64,000 nt of DNA from Auanema rhodensis (GCA_964057225.1 OZ059896.1:19154501-19218500); one strand, 5' to 3'; counted from the first letter of the stretch, positions 24,001-38,228 are shown. The notes: a model not told the origin generated them from the letters alone. A program made the numbers and translations.

Positions 24001-27000
24001 GTGAAAATCGAGGATATAAGTGTGAACTTATATCAGTTGATATCTCGGTGCATTTTTAAGCTAGCGCAAATCTCATAACACAGATCGACGCAGCTTAAAA
24101 ATCCGCATCGAATGCACTATACTACATTGAGAAACGCTTAATACAAAAATTAGTTATGATCGTTTGAAAAATGATGCATTAGTGTATGTTGAGTTTCCAT
24201 GTACACTCAACATTGCTTCCAAAAACATTTTGACAAAAATTTTTTCGAAAAATTTCAAAATAATTTAGCAAAAAGTAAATGTTTTTAGATTCCTTTTTTC
24301 AAGGCAAAGACGATGGACATTGTTATTCAACGAAAAAATTAATTCTTCAGGGTGAAAATCGAGGATATAAGTGTGAACATATATCAGTTGATATCTCGGT
24401 GCATTTTTAAGCTAGCGCAAATCTGATAACACAGATCGACGCAGCTTAAAAATCCGCATCGAATGCACTATACTACATTGAGAAACGCTTAATACAAAAA
24501 TTAGTTATGATCGTTTGAAAAATGATGCATTAGTGTATGTTGAGTTTCCATGTACACTCAACATTGCTTCCAAAAACATTTTGACAAAAAATTTTTCGAA
24601 AAATTTCTAAATAATTTAGCAAAAAGTAGATGTTTTTAGATTCCTTTTTTCAAGGCAAAGACGATGGACAATGTTATTCAACGAAAAAATTAATTCTTCA
24701 GGGTGAAAATCGAGGATATAAGTGTGAACTTATATCAGTTGATATCTCGGTGCATTTTTAAGCTAGCGCAAATCTCATAACACAGATCGACGCAGCTTAA
24801 AAATCCGCATCGAATGCACTTTACTACATTGAGAAACGCTTAATACAAAAATTAATTATGATCGTTTGAAAAATGATGCATTAGTGTATGTTGAGTTTCC
24901 ATGTACACTCAACATTGCTTCCAAAAACATTTTGACAAAAAATTTTTCGAAAAATTTCTAAATAATTTAGCAAAAAGTAGATGTTTTTAGATTCCTTTTT
25001 TCAAGGCAAAGACGATGGACAATGTTATTCAACGAAAAAATTAATTCTTCAGGGTGAAAATCGAGGATATAAGTGTGAACTTATATCAGTTGATATCTCG
25101 GTGCATTTTTAAGCTAGCGCAAATCTCATAACACAGATCGACGCAGCTTAAAAATCCGCATCGAATGCACTATACTACATTGAGAAACGCTTAATACAAA
25201 AATTAATTATGATCGTTTGAAAAATGATGCATTAGTGTATGTTGAGTTTCCATGTACACTCAACATTGCTTCCAAAAACATTTTGACAAAAATTTTTTCG
25301 AAAAATTTCAAAATAATTTAGCAAAAAGTAGATGTTTTTAGATTCCTTTTTTCAAGGCAAAGACGATGGACAATGTTATTCAACGAAAAAATTAATTCTT
25401 CAGGGTGAAAATCGAGGATATAAGTGTGAACTTATATCAGTTGATATCTCGGTGCATTTTTAAGCTAGCGCAAATCTCATAACACAGATCGACGCAGCTT
25501 AAAAATCCGCATCGAATGCACTATACTACATTGAGAAACGCTTAATACAAAAATTAGTTATGATCGTTTGAAAAATGATGCATTAGTGTATGTTGAGTTT
25601 CCATGTACACTCAACATTGCTTCCAAAAACATTTTGACAAAAATTTTTTCGAAAAATTTCAAAATAATTTAGCAAAAAGTAAATGTTTTTAGATTCCTTT
25701 TTTCAAGGCAAAGACGATGGACATTGTTATTCAACGAAAAAATTAATTCTTCAGGGTGAAAATCGAGGATATAAGTGTGAACATATATCAGTTGATATCT
25801 CGGTGCATTTTTAAGCTAGCGCAAATCTGATAACACAGATCGACGCAGCTTAAAAATCCGCATCGAATGCACTATACTACATTGAGAAACGCTTAATACA
25901 AAAATTAGTTATGATCGTTTGAAAAATGATGCATTAGTGTATGTTGAGTTTCCATGTACACTCAACATTGCTTCCAAAAACATTTTGACAAAAAATTTTT
26001 CGAAAAATTTCTAAATAATTTAGCAAAAAGTAGATGTTTTTAGATTCCTTTTTTCAAGGCAAAGACGATGGACAATGTTATTCAACGAAAAAATTAATTC
26101 TTCAGGGTGAAAATCGAGGATATAAGTGTGAACTTATATCAGTTGATATCTCGGTGCATTTTTAAGCTAGCGCAAATCTCATAACACAGATCGACGCAGC
26201 TTAAAAATCCGCATCGAATGCACTTTACTACATTGAGAAACGCTTAATACAAAAATTAATTATGATCGTTTGAAAAATGATGCATTAGTGTATGTTGAGT
26301 TTCCATGTACACTCAACATTGCTTCCAAAAACATTTTGACAAAAATTTTTTCGAAAAATTTCAAAATAATTTAGCAAAAAGTAAATGTTTTTAGATTCCT
26401 TTTTTCAAGGCAAAGACGATGGACATTGTTATTCAACGAAAAAATTAATTCTTCAGGGTGAAAATCGAGGATATAAGTGTGAACATATATCAGTTGATAT
26501 CTCGGTGCATTTTTAAGCTAGCGCAAATCTGATAACACAGATCGACGCAGCTTAAAAATCCGCATCGAATGCACTATACTACATTGAGAAACGCTTAATA
26601 CAAAAATTAGTTATGATCGTTTGAAAAATGATGCATTAGTGTATGTTGAGTTTCCATGTACACTCAACATTGCTTCCAAAAACATTTTGACAAAAAATTT
26701 TTCGAAAAATTTCTAAATAATTTAGCAAAAAGTAGATGTTTTTAGATTCCTTTTTTCAAGGCAAAGACGATGGACAATGTTATTCAACGAAAAAATTAAT
26801 TCTTCAGGGTGAAAATCGAGGATATAAGTGTGAACTTATATCAGTTGATATCTCGGTGCATTTTTAAGCTAGCGCAAATCTCATAACACAGATCGACGCA
26901 GCTTAAAAATCCGCATCGAATGCACTATACTACATTGAGAAACGCTTAATACAAAAATTAATTATGATCGTTTGAAAAATGATGCATTAGTGTATGTTGA

Positions 27001-27794
27001 GTTTCCATGTACACTCAACATTGCTTCCAAAAACATTTTGACAAAAATTTTTTCGAAAAATTTCAAAATAATTTAGCAAAAAGTAGATGTTTTTAGATTC
27101 CTTTTTTCAAGGCAAAGACGATGGACATTGTTATTCAACGAAAAAATTAATTCTTCATTGTGAAAATCGAGGATATAAGTGTGAACTTATATCAGTTGAT
27201 ATCTCGGTGCATTTTTAAGCTAGCGCAAATCTCATAACACAGATCGACGCAGCTTAAAAATCCGCATCGAATGCACTATACTACATTGAGAAACGCTTAA
27301 TACAAAAATTAGTTATGATCGTTTGAAAAATGATGCATTAGTGTATGTTGAGTTTCCATGTACACTCAACATTGCTTCCAAAAACATTTTGACAAAAAAT
27401 TTTTCGAAAAATTTCTAAATAATTTAGCAAAAAGTAGATGTTTTTAGATTCCTTTTTTCAAGGCAAAGACGATGGACAATGTTATTCAACGAAAAAATTA
27501 ATTCTTCAGGGTGAAAATCGAGGATATAAGTGTGAACTTATATCAGTTGATATCTCGGTGCATTTTTAAGCTAGCGCAAATCTCATAACACAGATCGACG
27601 CAGCTTAAAAATCCGCATCGAATGCACTATACTACATTGAGAAACGCTTAATACAAAAATTAGTTATGATCGTTTGAAAAATGATGCATTAGTGTATGTT
27701 GAGTTTCCATGTACATTCAACATTGCTTCCAAAAACATTTTGACAAAAATTTTTTCGAAAAATTTCAAAATAATTTAGCAAAAAGTAGATGTTT
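21030..27794. repeat. Zone M61-M80, alternating p52 A/p69 T units and p90 A/p191 A units
   Basis: Units of 351 bp. M66, M68, M71, M72, M75, M77 and M79 carry p52 A, p69 T and p237 C. M67, M70, M74 and M76 carry p90 A (gtaaatg), p132 T and p191 A. M61, M64, M65, M78 and M80 are p132 T/p162-163 TT/p237 C units. p316 A (aattaattat) is confined to M64, M68, M71, M72, M75 and M77. M71 and M75 share p282 T as well. M69-M71 and M73-M75 match at a 4-unit (1404-bp) offset except for a private change in M69 (tttttatatt). The zone looks like overlapping duplications of 2 to 4 units. The end given here is where the 7-unit repeat begins; the M80 unit itself runs on to 28049. Confidence 0.8.
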
Positions 27795-30700
27795 TTAGAT
27801 TCCTTTTTTCAAGGCAAAGACGATGGACATTGTTATTCAACGAAAAAATTAATTCTTCATTGTGAAAATCGAGGATATAAGTGTGAACTTATATCAGTTG
27901 ATATCTCGGTGCATTTTTAAGCTAGCGCAAATCTCATAACACAGATCGACGCAGCTTAAAAATCCGCATCGAATGCACTATACTACATTGAGAAACGCTT
28001 AATACAAAAATTAGTTATGATCGTTTGAAAAATGATGCATTAGTGTATGTTGAGTTTCCATGTACACTCAACATTGCTTCCAAAAACATTTTGACAAAAA
28101 ATTTTTCGAAAAATTTCTAAATAATTTAGCAAAAAGTAGATGTTTTTAGATTCCTTTTTTCAAGGCAAAGACGATGGACAATGTTATTCAACGAAAAAAT
28201 TAATTCTTCAGGGTGAAAATCGAGGATATAAGTGTGAACTTATATCAGTTGATATCTCGGTGCATTTTTAAGCTAGCGCAAATCTCATAACACAGATCGA
28301 CGCAGCTTAAAAATCCGCATCGAATGCACTATACTACATTGAGAAACGCTTAATACAAAAATTAGTTATGATCGTTTGAAAAATGATGCATTAGTGTATG
28401 TTGAGTTTCCATGTACATTCAACATTGCTTCCAAAAACATTTTGACAAAAATTTTTTCGAAAAATTTCAAAATAATTTAGCAAAAAGTAAATGTTTTTAG
28501 ATTCCTTTTTTCAAGGCAAAGACGATGGACATTGTTATTCAACGAAAAAATTAATTCTTCAGGGTGAAAATCGAGGATATAAGTGTGAACTTATATCAGT
28601 TGATATCTCGGTGCATTTTTAAGCTAGCGCAAATCTGATAACACAGATCGACGCAGCTTAAAAATCCGCATCGAATGCACTATACTACATTGAGAAACGC
28701 TTAATACAAAAATTAGTTATGATCGTTTGAAAAATGATGCATTAGTGTATGTTGAGTTTCCATGTACACTCAACATTGCTTCCAAAAACATTTTGACAAA
28801 AATTTTTTCGAAAAATTTCTAAATAATTTAGCAAAAAGTAGATGTTTTTAGATTCCTTTTTTCAAGGCAAAGACGATGGACAATGTTATTCAACGAAAAA
28901 ATTAATTCTTCAGGGTGAAAATCGAGGATATAAGTGTGAACTTATATCAGTTGATATCTCGGTGCATTTTTAAGCTAGCGCAAATCTCATAACACAGATC
29001 GACGCAGCTTAAAAATCCGCATCGAATGCACTATACTACATTGAGAAACGCTTAATACAAAAATTAGTTATGATCGTTTGAAAAATGATGCATTAGTGTA
29101 TGTTGAGTTTCCATGTACATTCAACATTGCTTCCAAAAACATTTTGACAAAAATGTTTTCGAAAAATTTCAAAATAATTTAGCAAAAAGTAGATGTTTTT
29201 AGATTCCTTTTTTCAAGGCAAAGACGATGGACAATGTTATTCAACGAAAAAATTAATTCTTCAGGGTGAAAATCGAGGATATAAGTGTGAACTTATATCA
29301 GTTGATATATCGGTGCATTTTTAAGCTAGCGCAAATCTAATAACACAGATCGACGCAGCTTAAAAATCCGCATCGAATGCACTATACTACATTGAGAAAC
29401 GCTTAATACAAAAATTAGTTATGATCGTTTGAAAAATGATGCATTAGTGTATGTTGAGTTTCCATGTACACTCAACATTGCTTCCAAAAACATTTTGACA
29501 AAAATTTTTTCGAAAAATTTCAAAATAATTTAGCAAAAAGTAGATGTTGTTAGATTCCTTTTTTCAAGGCAAAGACGATGGACAATGTTATTCAACGAAA
29601 AAATTAATTCTTCAGGGTGAAAATCGAGGATATAAGTGTGAACTTATATCAGTTGATATCTCGGTGCATTTTTAAGCTAGCGCAAATCTGATAACACAGA
29701 TCGACGCAGCTTAAAAATCCGCATCGAATGCACTATACTACATTGAGAAACGCTTAATACAAGAATTAGTTATGATCGTTTGAAAAATGATGCATTAGTG
29801 TATGTTGAGTTTCCATGTACACTCAACATTGCTTCCAAAAACATTTTGACAAAAATTTTTTCGAAAAATTTCAAAATAATTTAGCAAAAAGTAGATGTTT
29901 TTAGATTCCTTTTTTCAAGGCAAAGACGATGGACATTGTTATTCAACGAAAAAATTAATTCTTCATTGTGAAAATCGAGGATATAAGTGTGAACTTATAT
30001 CAGTTGATATCTCGGTGCATTTTTAAGCTAGCGCAAATCTCATAACACAGATCGACGCAGCTTAAAAATCCGCATCGAATGCACTATACTACATTGAGAA
30101 ACGCTTAATACAAAAATTAGTTATGATCGTTTGAAAAATGATGCATTAGTGTATGTTGAGTTTCCATGTACACTCAACATTGCTTCCAAAAACATTTTGA
30201 CAAAAATTTTTTCGAAAAATTTCAAAATAATTTAGCAAAAAGTAGATGTTCTTAGATTCCTTTTTTCAAGGCAAAGACGATGGACATTGTTATTCAACGA
30301 AAAAATTAATTCTTCATTGTGAAAATCGAGGATATAAGTGTGAACTTATATCAGTTGATATCTCGGTGCATTTTTAAGCTAGCGCAAATCTCATAACACA
30401 GATCGACGCAGCTTAAAAATCCGCATCGAATGCACTATACTACATTGAGAAACGCTTAATACAAAAATTAGTTATGATCGTTTGAAAAATGATGCATTAG
30501 TGTATGTTGAGTTTCCATGTACACTCAACATTGCTTCCAAAAACATTTTGACAAAAAATTTTTCGAAAAATTTCTAAATAATTTAGCAAAAAGTAGATGT
30601 TTTTAGATTCCTTTTTTCAAGGCAAAGACGATGGACAATGTTATTCAACGAAAAAATTAATTCTTCAGGGTGAAAATCGAGGATATAAGTGTGAACTTAT

Positions 30701-32707
30701 ATCAGTTGATATCTCGGTGCATTTTTAAGCTAGCGCAAATCTCATAACACAGATCGACGCAGCTTAAAAATCCGCATCGAATGCACTATACTACATTGAG
30801 AAACGCTTAATACAAAAATTAGTTATGATCGTTTGAAAAATGATGCATTAGTGTATGTTGAGTTTCCATGTACATTCAACATTGCTTCCAAAAACATTTT
30901 GACAAAAATTTTTTCGAAAAATTTCAAAATAATTTAGCAAAAAGTAAATGTTTTTAGATTCCTTTTTTCAAGGCAAAGACGATGGACATTGTTATTCAAC
31001 GAAAAAATTAATTCTTCAGGGTGAAAATCGAGGATATAAGTGTGAACTTATATCAGTTGATATCTCGGTGCATTTTTAAGCTAGCGCAAATCTGATAACA
31101 CAGATCGACGCAGCTTAAAAATCCGCATCGAATGCACTATACTACATTGAGAAACGCTTAATACAAAAATTAGTTATGATCGTTTGAAAAATGATGCATT
31201 AGTGTATGTTGAGTTTCCATGTACACTCAACATTGCTTCCAAAAACATTTTGACAAAAATTTTTTCGAAAAATTTCTAAATAATTTAGCAAAAAGTAGAT
31301 GTTTTTAGATTCCTTTTTTCAAGGCAAAGACGATGGACAATGTTATTCAACGAAAAAATTAATTCTTCAGGGTGAAAATCGAGGATATAAGTGTGAACTT
31401 ATATCAGTTGATATCTCGGTGCATTTTTAAGCTAGCGCAAATCTCATAACACAGATCGACGCAGCTTAAAAATCCGCATCGAATGCACTATACTACATTG
31501 AGAAACGCTTAATACAAAAATTAGTTATGATCGTTTGAAAAATGATGCATTAGTGTATGTTGAGTTTCCATGTACATTCAACATTGCTTCCAAAAACATT
31601 TTGACAAAAATGTTTTCGAAAAATTTCAAAATAATTTAGCAAAAAGTAGATGTTTTTAGATTCCTTTTTTCAAGGCAAAGACGATGGACAATGTTATTCA
31701 ACGAAAAAATTAATTCTTCAGGGTGAAAATCGAGGATATAAGTGTGAACTTATATCAGTTGATATATCGGTGCATTTTTAAGCTAGCGCAAATCTAATAA
31801 CACAGATCGACGCAGCTTAAAAATCCGCATCGAATGCACTATACTACATTGAGAAACGCTTAATACAAAAATTAGTTATGATCGTTTGAAAAATGATGCA
31901 TTAGTGTATGTTGAGTTTCCATGTACACTCAACATTGCTTCCAAAAACATTTTGACAAAAATTTTTTCGAAAAATTTCAAAATAATTTAGCAAAAAGTAG
32001 ATGTTGTTAGATTCCTTTTTTCAAGGCAAAGACGATGGACAATGTTATTCAACGAAAAAATTAATTCTTCAGGGTGAAAATCGAGGATATAAGTGTGAAC
32101 TTATATCAGTTGATATCTCGGTGCATTTTTAAGCTAGCGCAAATCTGATAACACAGATCGACGCAGCTTAAAAATCCGCATCGAATGCACTATACTACAT
32201 TGAGAAACGCTTAATACAAGAATTAGTTATGATCGTTTGAAAAATGATGCATTAGTGTATGTTGAGTTTCCATGTACACTCAACATTGCTTCCAAAAACA
32301 TTTTGACAAAAATTTTTTCGAAAAATTTCAAAATAATTTAGCAAAAAGTAGATGTTTTTAGATTCCTTTTTTCAAGGCAAAGACGATGGACATTGTTATT
32401 CAACGAAAAAATTAATTCTTCATTGTGAAAATCGAGGATATAAGTGTGAACTTATATCAGTTGATATCTCGGTGCATTTTTAAGCTAGCGCAAATCTCAT
32501 AACACAGATCGACGCAGCTTAAAAATCCGCATCGAATGCACTATACTACATTGAGAAACGCTTAATACAAAAATTAGTTATGATCGTTTGAAAAATGATG
32601 CATTAGTGTATGTTGAGTTTCCATGTACACTCAACATTGCTTCCAAAAACATTTTGACAAAAATTTTTTCGAAAAATTTCAAAATAATTTAGCAAAAAGT
32701 AGATGTT
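27795..32707. repeat. Higher-order repeat: 7-unit block in two tandem copies (2457-bp period)
   Basis: M81-M86 (28050-30155) recur in the same order as M88-M93 (30507-32612). The order is: p52 A/p69 T/p237 C; p18 T/p90 A/p132 T; p69 T/p237 C; p18 T/p53 G/p207 A/p237 A; p96 G/p310 G; p132 T/p162-163 TT/p237 C. The rare pair p53 G (aaaatgttttcg) and p310 G (acaagaatt) make the match specific. Comparing flanking units, identity runs from about 27795 to 30250 against 30252 to 32707, essentially one full 2457-bp period. M87 (30156-30506), with its private p96 C, is the junction unit. Confidence 0.9.
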
Positions 32708-34016
32708 GTTAGATTCCTTTTTTCAAGGCAAAGACGATGGACAATGTTATTCAACGAAAAAATTAATTCTTCAGGGTGAAAATCGAGGATATAAGTGTGA
32801 ACTTATATCAGTTGATATCTCGGTGCATTTTTAAGCTAGCGCAAATCTGATAACACAGATCGACGCAGCTTAAAAATCCGCATCGAATGCACTACACTAC
32901 ATTGAGAAACGCTTAATACAAAAATTAGTTATGATCGTTTGAAAAATGATGCATTAGTGTATGTTGAGTTTCCATGTACACTCAACATTGCTTCCAAAAA
33001 CATTTTGACAAAAATTTTTTCGAAAAATTTCAAAATAATTTAGCAAAAAGTAGATGTTTTTAGATTCCTTTTTTCAAGGCAAAGCCGATGGACATTGTTA
33101 TTCAACGAAAAAATTAATTCTTCATTGTGAAAATCGAGGATATAAGTGTGAACTTATATCAGTTGATATCTCGGTGCATTTTTAAGCTAGCGCAAATCTC
33201 ATAACACAGATCGACGCAGCTTAAAAATCCGCATCGAATGCACTATACTACATTGAGAAACGCTTAATACAAAAATTAGTTATGATCGTTTGAAAAATGA
33301 TGCATTAGTGTATGTTGAGTTTCCATGTACACTCAACATTGCTTCCAAAAACATTTTGACAAAAATTTTTTCGAAAAATTTCAAAATAATTTAGCAAAAA
33401 GTAGATGTTTTTAGATTCCTTTTTTCAAGGCAAAGACGATGGACAATGTTATTCAACGAAAAAATTAATTCTTCAGGGTGAAAATCGAGGATATAAGTGT
33501 GAACTTATATCAGTTGATATATCGGTGCATTTTTAAGCTAGCGCAAATCTGATAACACAGATCGACGCAGCTTAAAAATCCGCATCGAATGCACTATACT
33601 ACATTAAGAAACGCTCAATACAAAAATTAGTTATGATCGTTTGAAAAATGATGCATTAGTGTATGTTGAGTTTCCATGTACACTCAACATTGCTTCCAAA
33701 AACATTTTGACAAAAATTTTTTCGAAAAATTTCAAAATAATTTAGCGAAAAGTAGATGTTGTTAGATTCCTTTTTTCAAGGCAAAGACGATGGACAATGT
33801 TATTCAACGAAAAAATTAATTCTTCAGGGTGAAAATCGAGGATATAAGTGTGAACTTATATCAGTTGATATCTCGGTGCATTTTTAAGCTAGCGCAAATC
33901 TGATAACACAGATCGACGCAGCTTAAAAATCCGCATCGAATGCACTACACTACATTGAGAAACGCTTAATACAAAAATTAGTTATGATCGTTTGAAAAAT
34001 GATGCATTAGTGTATG
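32613..34016. repeat. Last left-domain units, M94-M97
   Basis: M94 and M97 carry p96 G and p283 C. M95 carries p132 T, p162-163 TT and p237 C plus the private aaagccgatgg. M96 has p207 A with private changes near its end (cattaagaaacgctcaat). p132 T is last seen in M95, and p96 G and p283 C in M97. M94 overlaps the last bases of the 7-unit repeat only in its first 95 positions. Confidence 0.8.
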
Positions 34017-35771
34017 TTGAGTTTCCATGTACACTCAACATTGCTTCCAAAAACATTTTGACAAAAATTTTTTCGAAAAATTTCAAAATAATTTAGCAAA
34101 AAGTAGATGTTTTTAGATTCCTTTTTTCAAGGCAAAGACGATGGACAATGTTATTCAACGAAAAAATTAATTCTTCAGGGTGAAAATCGAGGATATAAGT
34201 GTGAACTTATATCAGTTGATATCTCGGTGCATTTTTAAGCTAGCGCAAATCTGATAACACAGATCGACGCAGCTTAAAAATCCGCATCGAATGCACTATT
34301 CTACATTGAAAAACGCTTAATACAAAAATTAGTTATGATCGTTTGAAAAATGATGCATTAGTGTATGTTGAGTTTCCATGTACACTCAACATTGCTTCCA
34401 AAAACATTTTGACAAAAATTTTTTCGAAAAATTTCTAAATAATTTAGCAAAAAGTAGATGTTTTTAGATTCCTTTTTTCAAGGCAAAGACGATGGACAAT
34501 GTTATTCAACGAAAAAATTAATTCTTCAGGGTGAAAATCGAGGATATAAGTGTGAACTTATATCAGTTGATATCTCGGTGCATTTTTAAGCTAGCGCAAA
34601 TCTGATAACACAGATCGACGCAGCTTAAAAATCCGCATCGAATGCACTATACTAAATTGAGAAACGCTTAATACAAAAACTAGTTATGATCGTTTGAAAA
34701 ATGATGCATTAGTGTATGTTGAGTTTCCATGTACACTCAACATTGCTTCCAAAAACATTTTGACAAAAATTTTTTCGAAAAATTTCAAAATAATTTAGCA
34801 AAAAGTAGATGTTTTTAGATTCCTTTTCTTAAGGCAAAGACGATGGACAATGTTATTCAACGAAAAAATTAATTCTTCAGGGTGAAAATCGAGGATATAA
34901 GTGTGAACTTATATCAGTTGATATCTCGGTGCATGTTTAAGCTAGCGCAAATCTGATAACACAGATCGACGCAGCTTAAAAATCCGCATCAAATGCACTA
35001 TACTACATTGAGAAACGCTTAATACAAAAATTAGTTATGATCGTTTGAAAAATTATGCATTAGTGTATGTTGAGTTTCCATGTACTCTCAACATTGCTTC
35101 CAAAAACATTTTGACAAAAATTTTTTCGAAAAATTTCAAAATAATTTAGCAAAAAGTAGATGTTTTTAGATTCCTTTTTTCAAGGCAAAGACGATGGACA
35201 ATGTTATTCAACGAAAAAATTAATTCTTCAGGGTGAAAATCGAGGATATAAGTGTAAACTTATATCAGTTGAGATCTCGGTGCACTTTTAAGCTAGCGCA
35301 AATCTGATAACACAGATCGACGCAGCTAAAAAATCCGCATCGAATGCACTATACTAAATTGAGAAACGCTTAATACAAAAACTAGTTATGATCGTTTGAA
35401 AAATGATGCATTAGTGTATGTTGAGTTTCCATGTACACTCAACATTGCTTCCAAAAACATTTTGACAAAAATTTTTTCGAAAAATTTCAAAATAATTTAG
35501 CAAAAAGTAGATGTTTTTAGATTCCTTTTTTCAAGGCAAAGACGATGGACAATGTTATTCAACGAAAAAATTAATTCTTCAGGGTGAAAATCGAGGATAT
35601 AAGTGTAAACTTATATCAGTTGAGATCTCGGTGCACTTTTAAGCTAGCGCAAATCTGATAACACAGATCGACGCAGCTAAAAAATCCGCATCGAATGCAC
35701 TATACTACATTGAGAAACGCTTAATACAAAAACTAGTTATGATCGTTTGAAAAATGATGCATTAGTGTATG
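34017..35771. repeat. Seam of divergent units, M98-M102, between two array domains
   Basis: Five units with the densest private substitutions in the window. M98 has tattctac and attgaaaaacg. M99 has actaaattg and aaactagtt. M100 has ccttttcttaagg, gcatgttt, catcaaatg and aattatgcat. M101 has tactctc. M101 and M102 share gtgtaaac, gttgagatctcgg, gcacttttaag and gcagctaaaaaatcc, so they are probably a one-unit duplication (35070-35420 and 35421-35771). p69 T appears last in M99. No right-domain marker is yet present. Higher divergence is what is expected where homogenisation is weak, such as at the meeting point of two independently homogenised domains. Confidence 0.85.
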
Positions 35772-36648
35772 TTGAGTTTCCATGTACACTCAACGTTGCT
35801 TCCAAAAACATTTCGACAAAAATTTTTTCGAAAAATTTCAAAATAATTTAGCAAAAAGTAGATGTTTTTAGATTTCTTTTTTCAAGGCAAAGACGATGGA
35901 CAATGTTATTCAACGAAAAAATTAATTCTTTAGGGTGAAAATCGAGGATATAAGTGTGAACTTATATCAGTTGATATCTCGGTGCATTTTTAAGCTAGCG
36001 CAAATCTGATAACACAGATCGACGCAGCTTAAAAATCCGCATCGAATGCACTATACTACATTGAGAAACGCTTAATACAAAAACTAGTTATGATCGTTTG
36101 AAAAATGATGCATTAGTGTATGTTGAGTTTCCATGTACACTCAACGTTGCTTCCAAAAACATTTCGACAAAAATTTTTTCGAAAAATTTCAAAATAATTT
36201 AGCAAAAAGTAGATGTTTTTAGATTCCTTTTTTCAAGGCAAAGACGATGGACAATGTTATTCAACAAAAAAATTAATTCTTCAGGGTGAAAATCGAGGAT
36301 ATAAGTGTGAACTTATATCAGTTGATATCTCGGTGCATTTTTAAGCTAGCGCAAATCTGATAACACAGATCGACGCAGCTTAAAAATCCGCATCGAATGC
36401 ACTATACTACATTGAGAAACGCTTAATACAAAAATTAGTTATGATCGTTTGAAAAATGATGCATTAGTGTATGTTGAGTTTCCATGTACACTCAACATTG
36501 CTTCCAAAAACATTTTGACAAAAATTTTTTCGAAAAATTTCAGAATAATTTAGCAAAAAGTAGATGTTTTTAGATTCCTTTTTTCAAGGCAAAGACGATG
36601 GACAATGTTATTCAACAAAAAAATTAGTTCTTCAGGGTGAAAATCGAG

Positions 36649-36656
36649 TATATAAG
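36649..36656 (+). promoter_or_regulatory. TATA-like motif in p176 T units (first instance, tentative)
   Basis: Most units read ggatataagtg at p175-185. The p176 G to T change makes gtatataag, matching a TATA-box core. It is present in M105, M108, M110, M114, M131, M143 and M160. Satellite arrays are transcribed in many eukaryotes, but nothing else here supports a promoter. An 8-base A/T motif in DNA of this composition is easily fortuitous. Confidence 0.15.
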
Positions 36657-38228
36657 TGTGAACTTATATCAGTTGATATCTCGGTGCATTTTTAAGCTAG
36701 CGCAAATCTCATAACACAGATCGACGCAGCTTAAAAATCCGCATCGAAAGCACTATACTACATTGAGAAACGCTTAATACAAAAATTAGTTATGATCGTT
36801 TGAAAAATGATGCATTAGTGTATGTTGAGTTTCCATGTACACTCAACATTGCTTCCAAAAACATTTTGACAAAAATTTTTTCGAAAAATTTCAAAATAAT
36901 TTAGCAAAAAGTAGATGTTTTTAGATTCCTTTTTTCAAGGCAAAGACGATGGACAATGTTATTCAACGAAAAAATTAATTCTTCAGGGTGAAAATCGAGG
37001 ATATATGTGTGAACTTATATCAGTTGATATCTCGGTGCATTTTTAAGCTAGCGCAAATCTGATAACACAGATCGACGCAGCTTAAAAATCCGCATCGAAT
37101 GCACTATACTACATTGAGAAACGCTTAATACAAAAATTAGTTATGATCGTTTGAAAAATGATGCATTAGTGTATGTTGAGTTTCCATGTACACTCAACGT
37201 TGCTTCCAAAAACATTTCGACAAAAATTTTTTCGAAAAATTTCAAAATAATTTAGCAAAAAGTAGATGTTTTTAGATTCCTTTTTTCAAGGCAAAGACGA
37301 TGGACAATGTTATTCAACAAAAAAATTAATTCTTCAGGGTGAAAATCGAGGATATAAGTGTGAACTTATATCAGTTGATATCTCGGTGCATTTTTAAGCT
37401 AGCGCAAATCTGATAACACAGATCGACGCAGCTTAAAAATCCGCATCGAATGCACTATACTACATTGAGAAACGCTTAATACAAAAATTAGTTATGATCG
37501 TTTGAAAAATGATGCATTAGTGTATGTTGAGTTTCCATGTACACTCAACATTGCTTCCAAAAACATTTTGACAAAAATTTTTTCGAAAAATTTCAAAATA
37601 ATTTAGCAAAAAGTAGATGTTTTTAGATTCCTTTTTTCAAGGCAAAGACGATGGACAATGTTATTCAACAAAAAAATTAGTTCTTCAGGGTGAAAATCGA
37701 GTATATAAGTGTGAACTTATATCAGTTGATATCTCGGTGCATTTTTAAGCTAGCGCAAATCTCATAACACAGATCGACGCAGCTTAAAAATCCGCATCGA
37801 AAGCACTATACTACATTGAGAAACGCTTAATACAAAAATTAGTTATGATCGTTTGAAAAATGATGCATTAGTGTATGTTGAGTTTCCATGTACACTCAAC
37901 ATTGCTTCCAAAAACATTTTGACAAAAATTTTTTCGAAAAATTTCAAAATAATTTAGCAAAAAGTAGATGTTTTTAGATTCCTTTTTTCAAGGCAAAGAC
38001 GATGGACAATGTTATTCAACAAAAAAATTAATTCTTCAGGGTGAAAATCGAGGATATAAGTGTGAACTTATATCAGTTGATATCTCGGTGCATTTTTAAG
38101 CTAGCGCAAATCTGATAACACAGATCGACGCAGCTTAAAAATCCGCATCGAATGCACTATACTACATTGAGAAACGCTTAATACAAAAATTAGTTATGAT
38201 CGTTTGAAAAATGATGCATTAGTGTATG

